Of a DNA stretch of 64,000 nucleotides, positions 53,163 to 62,679 are shown in pieces. The notes under the pieces are model-generated. The model had not been told where the DNA came from and made no database searches. It saw only the letters and a list, made by a program, of their open reading frames with translations. Both the position numbers and the translations under genes were made by a program. The stretch comes from Frigoribacterium sp. VKM Ac-2836. GTDB lineage: Bacteria; Actinomycetota; Actinomycetes; Actinomycetales; Microbacteriaceae. Each line of letters opens with the position of its first letter. Position 1 is the first letter of the stretch. The stretch covers positions 186,001 through 250,000 of the forward strand of contig NZ_JABRPK010000002.1 of NCBI RefSeq assembly GCF_013248995.1, read 5' to 3'.

Positions 53163-54151
53163 TGTCTGAGTTCCCCCGCGTGCGGCCTCGCCGCCTGCGC
53201 GCCACCCCTGCCCTGCGACGCCTGACCGCCGAGACCCGGCTGCACCCCGCCGACCTCGTCCTGCCGATGTTCGTCCGCGAGGGCATCGACGAACCGTCCC
53301 CGATCTCGTCCATGCCGGGCGTCGTGCACCACAGCCTGTCGAGCCTCCCCCGAGCGGTCGAGCAGGCGGCCGAAGCAGGCGTCGGCGGCGTCATGCTGTT
53401 CGGCGTCCCCCTCGAGAAGGACGCCGTCGGCTCGGGCGCGACCGACCCCGAGGGCATCCTCAACGTCGCCACCCGCGTGGCGGTCGACGCCGCGCAGGGT
53501 GCGCTCGTCGTGCAGACCGACCTCTGCCTCGACGAGTTCACCGACCACGGCCACTGCGGCGTGCTCGCCGCCGACGGCTCGGTCGACAACGACGCCACCC
53601 TCGTCCGCTACGACGAGATGGCGGTCGTCCAGGCCGAGGCCGGCTCGCAGCTGATCGGCATGAGCGGCATGATGGACGGTCAGATCGGCTCGGCACGCGA
53701 TGCCCTCGACGAGGCCGGCTTCGGCGGCACGGCATTGCTCGCCTACGCCGCCAAGTACGCGTCGGCCTTCTACGGTCCCTTCCGGGAGGCCGTCCAGTCG
53801 ACGCTCGTCGGTGACCGTCGCACGTACCAGATGGATGCGGCCAACGGCCGTGAGGGCCTCCGCGAGGTCGACCTCGACATCGCCGAGGGTGCCGACGTCG
53901 TGATGGTCAAGCCGGCCATGAGCTACCTCGACGTCCTCGCCGAGACCGCCGCGACCAGCACGGTGCCGGTCTGGGCCTACCAGATCAGCGGCGAGTACGC
54001 GATGATCCAGGCCGCCGCGGCCAACGGATGGATCGACCTCGACGCCGCGTCCTACGAGAGCGTCCTGTCGATCAAGCGCGCAGGTGCCGACGCGATCCTG
54101 ACGTACTGGGCCACCGAACTGGCCACGCGCCTCCAGAAAGAGCGGTTCTGA
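53162..54151 (+). CDS. hemB: Delta-aminolevulinic acid dehydratase (porphobilinogen synthase)
   Basis: Condenses two aminolevulinates. 329 residues. The two active-site lysines are Lys198 ([14 protein letters not shown]) and Lys250 ([10 protein letters not shown]). The metal loop reads [14 protein letters not shown]: two Cys and one Asp, intermediate between the all-Cys zinc type and the magnesium type; the same pattern occurs in mycobacteria (from memory). Tightly packed between hemD and hemL with one-base overlaps. Confidence 0.95.
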   Translation: MSEFPRVRPRRLRATPALRRLTAETRLHPADLVLPMFVREGIDEPSPISSMPGVVHHSLSSLPRAVEQAAEAGVGGVMLFGVPLEKDAVGSGATDPEGILNVATRVAVDAAQGALVVQTDLCLDEFTDHGHCGVLAADGSVDNDATLVRYDEMAVVQAEAGSQLIGMSGMMDGQIGSARDALDEAGFGGTALLAYAAKYASAFYGPFREAVQSTLVGDRRTYQMDAANGREGLREVDLDIAEGADVVMVKPAMSYLDVLAETAATSTVPVWAYQISGEYAMIQAAAANGWIDLDAASYESVLSIKRAGADAILTYWATELATRLQKERF

Positions 54152-55494
54152 TGACCGAGCAGAGCAACGACACCTACTTCACCCGAGCCAAGCGGTCGAT
54201 TCCGGGCGGTGTGAACTCACCCGTCCGGGCGTACGGTTCGGTCGGTGGGACGCCGCGCTTCCTGGTGGGTGCCAAGGGTGCCTACGTCACGGACGCCGAG
54301 GGCCGAGACTACGTCGATCTCGTCGCTTCGTGGGGGCCGGCCATCCTCGGGCACACGCACCCCGAGGTCCTCGAGGCCGTGCAGCAGGCGGCCGCGCGTG
54401 GTCTGTCGTTCGGGGCGTCGACCCCGGCCGAGACCGAGCTCGCCGAGCTGGTCCGCGAACGCGTCGCCGTCGGCGACCAGCGTCCGATCGGCAAGTTGCG
54501 CATGGTGTCCACCGGCACCGAGGCGACCATGACGGCCATCCGTCTCGCCCGCGGTTACACCGGTCGCGACCTGCTCGTGAAGTTCGCCGGGCACTACCAC
54601 GGGCACTCCGACTCGCTGCTGGCCGAGGCCGGCTCGGGCGTCGCCACCCTGTCGATGCCCGGTTCGGCAGGCATCACCGCCGAGACCGCGGCCCAGACCC
54701 TCGTGCTGCCGTACAACGACCTCGACGCCGTCCGGGCGGCCTTCGACGAGCACGGCCCGCGTATCGCGGCGGTCATCGTCGAGGCGGCGGCCGCCAACAT
54801 GGGTGTGCTCGCCCCGCAGCGCGGCTTCAACCGCAGCCTCTCCGAGATCACGCGACGCCACGGGTCGCTCTTGATCGTCGACGAGGTGCTCACCGGCTTC
54901 CGGGTCGGCCGCGCCGGCTGGTGGGGCCTCGAGGCGTCGCAGGTGGTGCCCGACGGCGCCGGCTGGGAGCCCGACCTGATCACCTTCGGCAAGGTCATCG
55001 GTGGGGGCATGCCGCTCGCAGCCTTGGGTGGACGTGCCGAGGTGATGGACTTCCTCGCCCCTCTGGGGCCGGTCTACCAGGCGGGCACTCTCAGCGGCAA
55101 TCCCGTGGCCGTCGCCGCCGGCATCGCCACGCTGAGGCTCGCGACACCCGAGGTCTACGCCCGGCTCGACACCGTGGCCGATCAGCTGTCGGCCGGTGTC
55201 TCGGCTGCCCTGTCGGCCGAAGGGGTCGAGCACAGCGTCCAGCGAGCCGGCTCCCTCTTCTCGTTCTGCTTCACACCGACGGCTCCGAAGGACTACGACG
55301 ACGTCCGGGCCCAGCAGGCCTGGCGTTACCCGCCGTTCTTCCACGCCATGCTCGACGCCGGGGTCAACCTGCCGCCGTCGGTGTTCGAGGCCTGGTTCGT
55401 CACGGCCGCCCACGACGACGACGTGGTGTCGCGCATCCTCGACGCCGTGCCGGCGGCGGCGAAGGCCGCTGCGGCCGCCGAGGCACCGCACTAG
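54151..55494 (+). CDS. hemL: Glutamate-1-semialdehyde 2,1-aminomutase
   Basis: PLP enzyme of 447 residues that converts glutamate-1-semialdehyde to aminolevulinate. [40 protein letters not shown] and the PLP Lys281 in [18 protein letters not shown] are diagnostic. It is the last gene of the heme operon and converges with the ABC ATPase gene ten bases downstream without an obvious terminator. Confidence 0.95.
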   Translation: MTEQSNDTYFTRAKRSIPGGVNSPVRAYGSVGGTPRFLVGAKGAYVTDAEGRDYVDLVASWGPAILGHTHPEVLEAVQQAAARGLSFGASTPAETELAELVRERVAVGDQRPIGKLRMVSTGTEATMTAIRLARGYTGRDLLVKFAGHYHGHSDSLLAEAGSGVATLSMPGSAGITAETAAQTLVLPYNDLDAVRAAFDEHGPRIAAVIVEAAAANMGVLAPQRGFNRSLSEITRRHGSLLIVDEVLTGFRVGRAGWWGLEASQVVPDGAGWEPDLITFGKVIGGGMPLAALGGRAEVMDFLAPLGPVYQAGTLSGNPVAVAAGIATLRLATPEVYARLDTVADQLSAGVSAALSAEGVEHSVQRAGSLFSFCFTPTAPKDYDDVRAQQAWRYPPFFHAMLDAGVNLPPSVFEAWFVTAAHDDDVVSRILDAVPAAAKAAAAAEAPH

Positions 55495-55504
55495 ACGGCG
55501 TCGG

Positions 55505-56320
55505 TCAGCGGCGGCGGGCCCGGGCCGTCCAGCGACCCTCGACACGGTCGATGACGAGCGGGTGGTCGAAGGCACCCGACACGAGCTCGGAGGTCAGCAC
55601 CTCGTCGGCGGTCCCGGTCGCGACGACTCCGCCGTCGCGGAGCAGCAGGGCGTGCGACGTGCTGCTCGGGAGGTCCTCGAGGTGATGGGTCACGGTCACC
55701 GAGGCCATCTCGGGGTGCACCGCCCGCAGGTCGTCGACCGTGTCGAGCAGATGCTCCCGGGCCGCGAGGTCGAGCCCGGTCGCCGGTTCGTCGAGCAGCA
55801 GCAGCGCCGGCTGTGCGACGAGGGCACGGGCGATCAGTGCCCGACCACGTTCGCCCTGTGACAGCACGCTCCATCGCGCCGACAGGCGGGACGAGAGGCC
55901 GACGTCGGCGACGAGGTCGACGACCCGCGCCTCCTGCTCGTCGGAGGGTGACCAGCGGGGCACCGGATCGCTGCTGCCCGTCAACCCCGTGAGCACGACC
56001 TCGCGAACGCTGTTGTCACCGGCCGTGCGGTGGCGCGGGTCCACGTGGCCGATGTGACGGCGCAGCGCGCTCAGCTCGACGCGACCGAGTCGGTGGCCGA
56101 GCACGTCCACCGTGCCCGCCGTCGGGTGGCCGAGCGCCCCGCACAGCGTGAGCAGGGTGGTCTTGCCGGCCCCGTTGGGCCCGATCAGCGCCCAGTGCTC
56201 ACCGGCACCGACTCGCAGCGACACGTCGTGCAACACGACACGACCGCCCCGGGTCACCCGGGCATCGACCACGTCGAGCACGGGCGGCACCGGGGCGGCC
56301 GCCGGAGAAGCAGAGGTCAC
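55505..56320 (-). CDS. ABC transporter ATP-binding protein without visible permease
   Basis: A 271-residue ATPase: Walker A GPNGAGKTTLL, signature VLSQGERGRALIARAL, Walker B ALLLLDEPATGLD and the switch His in VTVTHHLEDLP. The Q-loop region reads HIGHVDPRHR without a clear Gln, resembling soluble orphan ABC proteins more than importers. No permease or binding protein gene is adjacent. GTG start overlaps the stop of the GntR gene, so regulator and ATPase form an operon. Confidence 0.8.
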   Translation of the reverse strand: MTSASPAAAPVPPVLDVVDARVTRGGRVVLHDVSLRVGAGEHWALIGPNGAGKTTLLTLCGALGHPTAGTVDVLGHRLGRVELSALRRHIGHVDPRHRTAGDNSVREVVLTGLTGSSDPVPRWSPSDEQEARVVDLVADVGLSSRLSARWSVLSQGERGRALIARALVAQPALLLLDEPATGLDLAAREHLLDTVDDLRAVHPEMASVTVTHHLEDLPSSTSHALLLRDGGVVATGTADEVLTSELVSGAFDHPLVIDRVEGRWTARARRR

Positions 56321-57006
56321 GCGCGGTAGATGCCCGCCTCGCGCACCTGGTCGAACAGGCCCTGCAGGCGTGCGGGCTGCTCTCGGACCGCTGCGGCAGC
56401 GGCCTCGGCGTCGTTCGCCTTCACGGCGTCACGCAAGGCCACCGAGAAGGTGTGAGCCTCGTTGTGGCCGACGATGCCGTTCGTCGACGGACGGCGGATG
56501 AGCAGCATGACGCGGGGGCCGGTGTTCGACCACAGTCGCGTGAGCGAGTCGCTGCCGGCCGCGGCCAGCAGGATCTCGTTGACCCGCAGGAGACCACCGG
56601 CGTCTTCGTCTTTCTTGGCCTTGTAGGCCTTGGCTCGTGCGTCGAGGATGCCGACGATCTCGGCACGCTGAGCCTTGTCGAGCTTGGGCACGGCCCGCTC
56701 GACGAAGAGCGACCAGACCGCGTAACCGACGTCGATGGTGTCGACGAACTCGTCGAAGGACGGGTCGACGATCCGTGTGTAGCGGTTCGCCTCGATGTCG
56801 ACCAGCGCCTGGTCGGCGAGCTTGGCGATCGCCTCGCGGACGGGCGTGCGCGAGACACCGAGCCACGCGACGAGCTGATCGTCGTTGAGACGCTCGCCGA
56901 ACTCGAGGGTGCCGTCGAGGATGGCCTCGAACATCTTGTCGTAGACGACGTCACGCAACAGTCGGCGGGGTGCGGGCGTCAGGTCGTGGTTCTGGGGGAT
57001 CGGCAT
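56317..57006 (-). CDS. GntR-family regulator (FadR/FCD type)
   Basis: A 229-residue protein: winged helix at about 10-80 with ILDGTLEFGERLNDDQLVAWLGVSRTPVREAIAKLADQALV, the full GntR signature, and a helical FCD domain (about 90-220). ATG supported by GGAGG six bases upstream; a TATGCT -10 box lies at 57119-57114 with CATACG further upstream. It shares the motif D-G-T-L-x-x-G-E-R-L and A-W-L-G-V-S-R-T-P with the partial regulator at the right end, so the two are close paralogues. Confidence 0.87.
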   Translation of the reverse strand: MPIPQNHDLTPAPRRLLRDVVYDKMFEAILDGTLEFGERLNDDQLVAWLGVSRTPVREAIAKLADQALVDIEANRYTRIVDPSFDEFVDTIDVGYAVWSLFVERAVPKLDKAQRAEIVGILDARAKAYKAKKDEDAGGLLRVNEILLAAAGSDSLTRLWSNTGPRVMLLIRRPSTNGIVGHNEAHTFSVALRDAVKANDAEAAAAAVREQPARLQGLFDQVREAGIYRA

Positions 57007-57156
57007 CGGGGGCCTCCGTCGTGGGTTCGGTCAGGTGCCGACGGTCGACGGTGCGGGGCACCGTGGCCGGTCGGGCTCGTCGACGCGGCCCTGAACCGCT
57101 CGCCGACATGTCGAGCATAAACCGGAAGGCTGAGTACGTATGCGCGATCCGGAGTT

Positions 57157-58137
57157 CTAGATTCGCGGTTCGCCGACCCGCACGACCGTCCGGCCCCGTG
57201 TCCTGCCCGCCAGAATCGCCTCTCCGGCACCCACGACGTCGGCCAAGGCCACCTCGTCGGTCAGTGAATCGAGCAGGTCGAGGTCGAGATCTCGGGCCAG
57301 CCGGCCCCAGGCGTGGCGACGAAGCTCGAGGGGTGCCTCGACCGAGTCCACGCCGGCAAGGGTCACCCCCCGCAGGATGAACGGCAACACGGTCGTCGGG
57401 AGGTCGGAGCCCTGGGCGAGCCCGCAGGCCGTCACCGTGCCGCCCCAGCGGGTCTGCGCCAGGACCGTGGCGAGGGTGTGGCTGCCCACCGAGTCGACAC
57501 CACCGGCCCAGCGGGCCCGCTGCATCGGCTTGCCCTCACCGGACAACTCGCCACGGTCGATCAGGGTCGACGCTCCGAGCGAGCGCAGGTAGTCGCCCTG
57601 CTCGGCGACGCGACCCGAGGAGGCGGTGACCGAGTAGCCGAGGCGGCTCAAGAGTGCGATCGCCACGGATCCGACGCCTCCGGCCGCCCCGGTCACCACG
57701 ACGTCGCCGTCCTCGGGGTCGACGTCGCGCTCGAGCCGGAGGACGCTGAGCATGGCCGTGAAACCCGCTGTGCCGACGGCGGCGGCGCGCCGCCCGTCGA
57801 TGCCCGGGGGAAGCACCACGGCGTTGGCCGGATCGACCACGACACGCTCGGCGAAGCCACCTTGCCTCGTCTCGCCGTGGCCGGCACCGGTGACGATCAC
57901 CTCGTCACCGGGTGCGAAGCGAGGCGACCCCGAGGACGCCACGACGCCGACCAGGTCGATGCCGGGCACGAGCGGGTCGACCCGGGCCACCCCGGCATCA
58001 CCGCGCAGGGCGAGCCCGTCCTTGTAGTTGACGCCGGACCAGGTGACGTCGACGACCACGTCACCTGGCCCACCGACCGGCTCGTCGATCTCTCTCAGCT
58101 CGGCGGCTCTGCCCTTCTCGACCACGATCGCACGCAT
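57157..58137 (-). CDS. MDR oxidoreductase, YhdH/AcuI (acryloyl-CoA reductase) type
   Basis: A 326-residue zinc-free medium-chain reductase using NADPH. SGVNYKDGLALRGD, PGIDLVGVV, the nucleotide loop VVVTGAAGGVGSVAIALLSRLGY and GVTLAGVDSVEAPL match YhdH/AcuI, which detoxify acrylyl-CoA or similar enoyl compounds. Leaderless: TAGCCT (58150-58145) seven bases before ATG. Single gene. Confidence 0.88.
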   Translation of the reverse strand: MRAIVVEKGRAAELREIDEPVGGPGDVVVDVTWSGVNYKDGLALRGDAGVARVDPLVPGIDLVGVVASSGSPRFAPGDEVIVTGAGHGETRQGGFAERVVVDPANAVVLPPGIDGRRAAAVGTAGFTAMLSVLRLERDVDPEDGDVVVTGAAGGVGSVAIALLSRLGYSVTASSGRVAEQGDYLRSLGASTLIDRGELSGEGKPMQRARWAGGVDSVGSHTLATVLAQTRWGGTVTACGLAQGSDLPTTVLPFILRGVTLAGVDSVEAPLELRRHAWGRLARDLDLDLLDSLTDEVALADVVGAGEAILAGRTRGRTVVRVGEPRI

Positions 58138-58161
58138 GCGACCGAGGCTACGCGGGGTCGG

Positions 58162-59559
58162 TCAGGCGCGATCGCCGGGGCCGGACGCCCCGGCCTTGCC
58201 CCCGAGGAAACCACCCAGTGCGCTGACGAGGTCGAGGCCCGTCGTCGCCTTCACGACGTCCTGCAGCTGCGTCATGTTGTTGGCGACGGACTTCGTCAGC
58301 TCGTTGGCGCCGTCGGTCGAGACCACGGTCAGGGCATCGATGTTGCCCATCGGGGCCGCCATCTCGCGGGCGATCTCGGGCAGGCGCGAGATGACCTGCG
58401 ACGCGAGCGCCGCCTGGCCGAACTTGCCCTGCGCTTCGGCCAGGGCGTCGACCGCCTCGGCCTCGGCGAGACCCTTGGCCTTGATCGCCGCGGCCTCGGC
58501 CCGGCCGGCGGCCTCGACCGCCGCGGCCTCGTTCTCGGCCGCGTTGCGGGCGGCGTCGGCGAGCTGGGTGCGGCGGAACGCCTCGGCCTCGACGGCGGCG
58601 TTCGCTGCGTCGCGCTCGGCCTCGGCGTTCTGCACGGACGCGTAGGCCGCGGCTTCGGCGGGCTGACGCACCTCGATGTTGAGTCGCTCCTGGTTGACCT
58701 TGGCCTGCTCGGCCACCGCGATGCTCTCTTGCTCGGCGACGAGTTTGTCTTGCATGGCCCGGGCGAGCTCACCGGCGGCTGCGGCCTCGGCCTGCGCCCG
58801 GTCTGTCTCGGCCTTGATCTGCGCCTGGCGCACGTCGAGCTGCAGCTGGCGTTCGGCCGTCTGCTGGGTGTTGCCGATGCGCGCGAGGGCGGCGATGCGC
58901 TCTGCCTCGGCCTCGGCGACGTCGGCGTTCTGCTTGGCGACGGCGGCCTCGGCACGGCCACGGTCGGCGAGGTAGGTGCTGCCAGGGGTCTCGATCTCGC
59001 GGATGTTCATCGTCTCGATCTGCAGACCGAGCTCGGCGAGCTCACCCTTCGTCTCGTTCACGGCGTCGGCCGCGAGGCGCGAGAAGTTCTTGACGAGGTC
59101 GTCGACCGGCTGGCCGCCGATGAGACCGCGGATCGAGCCCTCGAGCGACTGCTGCACGATGACGGGGAGCTGCTGCTGCTGCAGCAGGTAGCGCTGGGCG
59201 GCGCGACGCACACCGTCCTCGGTGCCCGTCACCTTGAAGTTGACGGTCGCCTTCACGGCCGTGCGGATGTAGTTGGCGTCGATCGCCTGCACCTCGACCG
59301 GGGTCTGGTACTGCTCGAGCGAGAGCTTGAAGCCCTCTTGGAAGATCGGCCAGACGAACGTCCGTCCGCCGATGATGACCTTCTGCGGGCTCGAGATACC
59401 CCCGCCCTCGGAACGTTCGGCGCCACGGCCGACCACGATCAGTGCCTCGTTCGGCGGGACGCGACGGACGCGGCTGGCGACGAACGACAACAGGGCGAGC
59501 ACGATGACGACGGCGACGACGATGGCGACGACGCTGACGTTGGAGGAGATGAAGTCCAC
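58162..59559 (-). CDS. Flotillin-like membrane scaffold protein
   Basis: A 465-residue flotillin: one N-terminal membrane segment (VVAIVVAVVIVLALLSFVASRV), PHB/SPFH domain (about 35-200, ALIVVGRGAE), then a long coiled coil of repeated Glu-Ala pairs (about 230-390) and a C-terminal Gly-rich end. It organises membrane microdomains. GTG start with AGGA six bases upstream. It is downstream of an NfeD-like gene by 11 bases; the NfeD-flotillin pair is conserved across bacteria. Confidence 0.9.
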   Translation of the reverse strand: MDFISSNVSVVAIVVAVVIVLALLSFVASRVRRVPPNEALIVVGRGAERSEGGGISSPQKVIIGGRTFVWPIFQEGFKLSLEQYQTPVEVQAIDANYIRTAVKATVNFKVTGTEDGVRRAAQRYLLQQQQLPVIVQQSLEGSIRGLIGGQPVDDLVKNFSRLAADAVNETKGELAELGLQIETMNIREIETPGSTYLADRGRAEAAVAKQNADVAEAEAERIAALARIGNTQQTAERQLQLDVRQAQIKAETDRAQAEAAAAGELARAMQDKLVAEQESIAVAEQAKVNQERLNIEVRQPAEAAAYASVQNAEAERDAANAAVEAEAFRRTQLADAARNAAENEAAAVEAAGRAEAAAIKAKGLAEAEAVDALAEAQGKFGQAALASQVISRLPEIAREMAAPMGNIDALTVVSTDGANELTKSVANNMTQLQDVVKATTGLDLVSALGGFLGGKAGASGPGDRA

Positions 59560-59570
59560 GGAGCTTCCTT

Positions 59571-60080
59571 TCAGTTGGTCTGGGAATCACGCGAGGCGTG
59601 CGCGTCGCCGGCGTCGAGTGCCTCGATCTGCACGCGCGGGCCGTTCTCGGCCACGACGCGGATGCGGACACCGCGTTCGATGCGTGCGGCGCTGGTCGCG
59701 AGTCGCCGCTCGAGTTCGCGGACGTCGTCGAGTCGCACCTCGCCGCCGCTCGGGCCGGTGGCCTCGGTCGTGACGCCGACGAACCCGACGGGCGACCAGT
59801 GGCCGCCGCTCTCGCGACGCGTCACGCGGCGGACGACGAGCTGGATCAGCACGAGCGCGACGAGGGCCATGCCGACGGCGACGGCGTACGTCCAGCCCGG
59901 CGCGAGGTCGGTCTGCGAGGTGACGATCCCGGCGAGCCCGAAGATGGCCAACGCGGCACCCAGGGCGACACCCGAGACGAGGCCGTCGCCGACGTCGAAG
60001 ACGTCGAGCAGGTCGCCCACGACGATGCTGACGAGAAGGAGCAGGAGTCCGATCGCCCCCACCACGATGAACGTGATCAT
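59571..60080 (-). CDS. NfeD-like membrane protein (flotillin partner)
   Basis: A 169-residue protein with about three membrane segments (about 1-22, 38-58, 68-88) and a C-terminal OB-fold (VGFVGVTTEATGPSGGEVRL to IRVVAENGPRVQIEAL), the short NfeD1b layout without a protease domain. It is co-transcribed with the flotillin gene. Confidence 0.85.
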   Translation of the reverse strand: MITFIVVGAIGLLLLLVSIVVGDLLDVFDVGDGLVSGVALGAALAIFGLAGIVTSQTDLAPGWTYAVAVGMALVALVLIQLVVRRVTRRESGGHWSPVGFVGVTTEATGPSGGEVRLDDVRELERRLATSAARIERGVRIRVVAENGPRVQIEALDAGDAHASRDSQTN

Positions 60081-60223
60081 GTGTCGAGCCTGTCAGAGTC
60101 CGGCGGGATGCACATCGCCTGTGCGACGGAGCCGGGGGTGCCGACGGGGCGGCGACGCCTGGGGAGGAACCGTCGACCGAGACACGGTCCGCTCACGACG
60201 GCGGGTGCGCCCGCGGCCCCTTG

Positions 60224-61249
60224 TCACCCGAAGAGGATCGCGGCTTCGTCGTACCGGTGCTGCGGAACGACCTTGAGGCTGTCGAGGGCCTCCTCGAACG
60301 ACACGTGCACGATCTCGGTGCCGCGCAGGGCGACCATGCGCCCCCAGCGTCCCTCGACCACCGCGTCGCTCGCCGCCATGCCGAGACGCGTCGCGAGCAC
60401 GCGGTCGTACGAGGTGGGCGTTCCACCGCGCTGGATGTGGCCGAGGGTCGTGGCGCGGGTCTCGATGCCCGTGCGCTCCTCGATGACGGGGGCGAGGCGC
60501 TCGCCGATGCCGCCGAGTCGGGGTCGGCCGAAGGCGTCCAGGCCGCGTTCCGAGTGGACGTCGCTCTCGTGGTCGGGCACGAACCCCTCGGCGACGACCA
60601 CCAACGGTGCGCGCCCCCTGTCGTAGGCCGATTGCACCCACTCGACGATCTGGTCCATGCTCGTGGCCTGCTCGGGGATGAGGATCGCGTGGGCACCCGC
60701 GGCCATGCCCGAGTGCAAAGCGATCCAGCCCACGTGGCGACCCATGACCTCGGCGACCATGCAGCGGCTGTGCGAGTCGCCCGTCGTGCGCAGGCGGTCC
60801 ATCGCGTCGGTGGCGATCTGCACGGCGGTGTCGAAGCCGAAGGTGTAGTCGGTCGCCCCGAGGTCGTTGTCGACGGTCTTGGGCACGCCGACGATCTTGA
60901 GCCCCGCGTCGGTGAGCCGCTTCGCCGCGGCCAGGGTGCCCTCGCCGCCGATGGCGATCATCGCGTCGATGCCGAAGCGTTCCATGTTGTCGGCGATGCG
61001 GTCGACGCCGCCGTCGCCCTCGAACGGGTTCGTCCGGCTCGTTCCGAGGATCGTTCCGCCCTGCTTGGCGATGCCCTGGATCTCTTTCCGCGTGAGCGGC
61101 ATCACGTCGCCGTCGACGACGCCTCGCCACCCGTCACGGAATCCGACGAACTCCTGCCCGTGGATCTGCGTGCCCTTCAGCACTGCTCCGCGGATGACCG
61201 CGTTGAGGCCGGGGCAGTCGCCGCCGCTGGTGAGGATTCCGATTCGCAT
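60224..61249 (-). CDS. pfkA: 6-phosphofructokinase
   Basis: Phosphorylates fructose-6-phosphate in glycolysis. 341 residues: RIGILTSGGDCPGLNAVIRG, GGTILGTSRTNPF, PKTVDNDLGATDYTFGFDTA (catalytic Asp) and AEVMGRHVGWIAL. The nucleotide loop IGGEGTLAAA has Gly at the position that separates ATP from PPi enzymes (Asp), together with Lys in PKTVDND, the pattern of actinobacterial group III ATP-dependent enzymes. ATG at 61249 with GGAG seven bases upstream; an in-frame start 18 bases earlier is less likely. Confidence 0.94.
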   Translation of the reverse strand: MRIGILTSGGDCPGLNAVIRGAVLKGTQIHGQEFVGFRDGWRGVVDGDVMPLTRKEIQGIAKQGGTILGTSRTNPFEGDGGVDRIADNMERFGIDAMIAIGGEGTLAAAKRLTDAGLKIVGVPKTVDNDLGATDYTFGFDTAVQIATDAMDRLRTTGDSHSRCMVAEVMGRHVGWIALHSGMAAGAHAILIPEQATSMDQIVEWVQSAYDRGRAPLVVVAEGFVPDHESDVHSERGLDAFGRPRLGGIGERLAPVIEERTGIETRATTLGHIQRGGTPTSYDRVLATRLGMAASDAVVEGRWGRMVALRGTEIVHVSFEEALDSLKVVPQHRYDEAAILFG

Positions 61250-61392
61250 CGAGGGGCTCCATCGCATCGAAGGGCCCGATCGACGGGCCGAGGTCGAGAC
61301 CCATCATGGACCACGAGGAGGCGCGGCACCTGTCCGCGACGCCGGTCGGCACCCGGCCCGGTCGCGCAGGCGGCCGTACTACCCTCGCCTGC

Positions 61393-62064
61393 ATGAGCAA
61401 CGAGCAGCCGGGGCGCCCGCCGTCGCCGTGGGCACGCTTCGCCCGGCCCGCGCCGACCGAGCCCGACCGGGGCGAGTTCCCGTTCGGCCCGCCCCGGCCG
61501 GTGCGCCCCAAGGCGGTCCCGGCCGACCACGGCTGGCCCCTCGATCCGTCCGGTGCCTCGCAGCGGCCGGTCGCCGAGCGGCCGTTCTTCCCGCAGGCAT
61601 CCGAGCAGCAGGCCTCCGCGCCCACCTGGAACACCGACGGTCGTCAGGTCTGGGCGCCGACGCCCGAGTCCGTCCCCGGCTCAGACGGGGCCACGACCGA
61701 GGCCCACACCGAGAACGCGGGACTCGGCTCGTACTTCTTCCCCGCCGACGACGACTGGTCGTCCCGTCCCGCACGCACGGATGACGAGGGACGCGGCCTC
61801 GCGATCGCGTCGGTCGTCTTCGGTCTCTTCTTCGCGCCGCTGGGACTGGTCTTCGGCATCGTCGCCGCCCGGCGCGCGCGTACTGCGGGCCGACCGGCCA
61901 CGCTCGCCCTGACCGGCATCGTCGTCGCGTCGATCGTCATCGTCCTGAGCCTCGTGTACGCGATCTCGGCGCTGGACTACTTCTCACAGTTGGCGACGAC
62001 CTGTGCCCAACTCGGTCCGGGCGACTACGTGAACGGCGACGGACAGACCGTCAGCTGCGGGTGA
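61393..62064 (+). CDS. DUF4190-like membrane protein with disordered N-terminus
   Basis: A 223-residue protein: about 130 residues of Pro-rich disordered sequence, then two membrane segments (GLAIASVVFGLFFAPLGLVFGIVAARRAR and ALTGIVVASIVIVLSLVYAI), the DUF4190 pattern, and a 25-residue outer tail with two cysteines. The ATG is placed by TACCCT (61380-61385) seven bases upstream. Function unknown. Confidence 0.75.
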   Translation: MSNEQPGRPPSPWARFARPAPTEPDRGEFPFGPPRPVRPKAVPADHGWPLDPSGASQRPVAERPFFPQASEQQASAPTWNTDGRQVWAPTPESVPGSDGATTEAHTENAGLGSYFFPADDDWSSRPARTDDEGRGLAIASVVFGLFFAPLGLVFGIVAARRARTAGRPATLALTGIVVASIVIVLSLVYAISALDYFSQLATTCAQLGPGDYVNGDGQTVSCG

Positions 62065-62160
62065 TCCCGGCGACAGACGTCGCCAGCGGAGGCGGGTCGC
62101 CCGGGACGCGTGTCGCCGGGGCGCGGGTCGCCGTTCACGACCCGCGCCGCGCCTCCTCGG

Positions 62161-62646
62161 TCAGAGCGAGACGGTGCCGGTGTCGGCGACGTTCTTCGGG
62201 TGCCCGCCCGTCACGGCGGCCTTGGCGTACTTGAAGAGGGTGACGGCCTTGGGCTCGTTGCTGACCCAGTACTCGGCCGTGTCGACGTCGACCTCGAGCA
62301 GGGCGACGCTGGGGTCGTCGCGGCCCTGGTCGAACCAGGCCTCGGCGCCGGTCGTCCACAGCTCGTCGATCAGCGCGGCGTCCTTGACCACCGACGCCGT
62401 CCCGGCGAGCGACAGGTAGCCCTTGCCGGTCTCGACGGCGACGTTCACCTGCGGGTGCGCCTTGACGTCGTCCACCTTGGGGGAGGGGTCGCGGGTGAAG
62501 AAGTACACCTTGCCGTCGAAGTCGCGGTCGACGAGAGCGAGGGGGCGGCTCACCAGGTGGCCGTGGCTGCTCTGGGTGGTGAGGATGCCGATGCGGCCCG
62601 CGTCGAGGACCTCGCCGATCTTGCTGCTGTCGTTGGTCTCAGTCAT
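62161..62646 (-). CDS. Pyridoxamine 5'-phosphate oxidase-fold protein (general stress protein 26-like)
   Basis: A 161-residue split-barrel flavin-binding protein: IGILTTQSSHGHLVSRPLALVDRDFDGKVYFFT and VNVAVETGKGYLSLAGTASVV match the GSP26 group. Cofactor probably FMN or F420; reaction unknown. Leaderless: TAGGGT (62659-62654) seven bases before ATG. The 96-base gap to the right-hand side contains a CCGCGCCTCC repeat (62147-62156) just after its stop codon. Confidence 0.87.
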   Translation of the reverse strand: MTETNDSSKIGEVLDAGRIGILTTQSSHGHLVSRPLALVDRDFDGKVYFFTRDPSPKVDDVKAHPQVNVAVETGKGYLSLAGTASVVKDAALIDELWTTGAEAWFDQGRDDPSVALLEVDVDTAEYWVSNEPKAVTLFKYAKAAVTGGHPKNVADTGTVSL

Positions 62647-62679
62647 GCCGGGGACCCTACGCCGCAGGCTCGACCACGG

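Noticed and set aside
53162-54151. hemB metal site (Cys/Asp/Cys) as a novel variant
   Set aside because: The [13 protein letters not shown] pattern is, to my knowledge, normal in actinobacterial enzymes.
57313-60276. A 987-codon plus-strand frame opposite the MDR, flotillin and NfeD genes
   Set aside because: It is the shadow of minus-strand genes with clear families; the sequence is repetitive Arg/Gly/Asp without any domain.
60224-61249. PPi-dependent phosphofructokinase because of GGEGT and PKTVDND
   Set aside because: Gly is kept at the position that becomes Asp in PPi enzymes; the Gly/Lys pair is typical of actinobacterial ATP-dependent enzymes.
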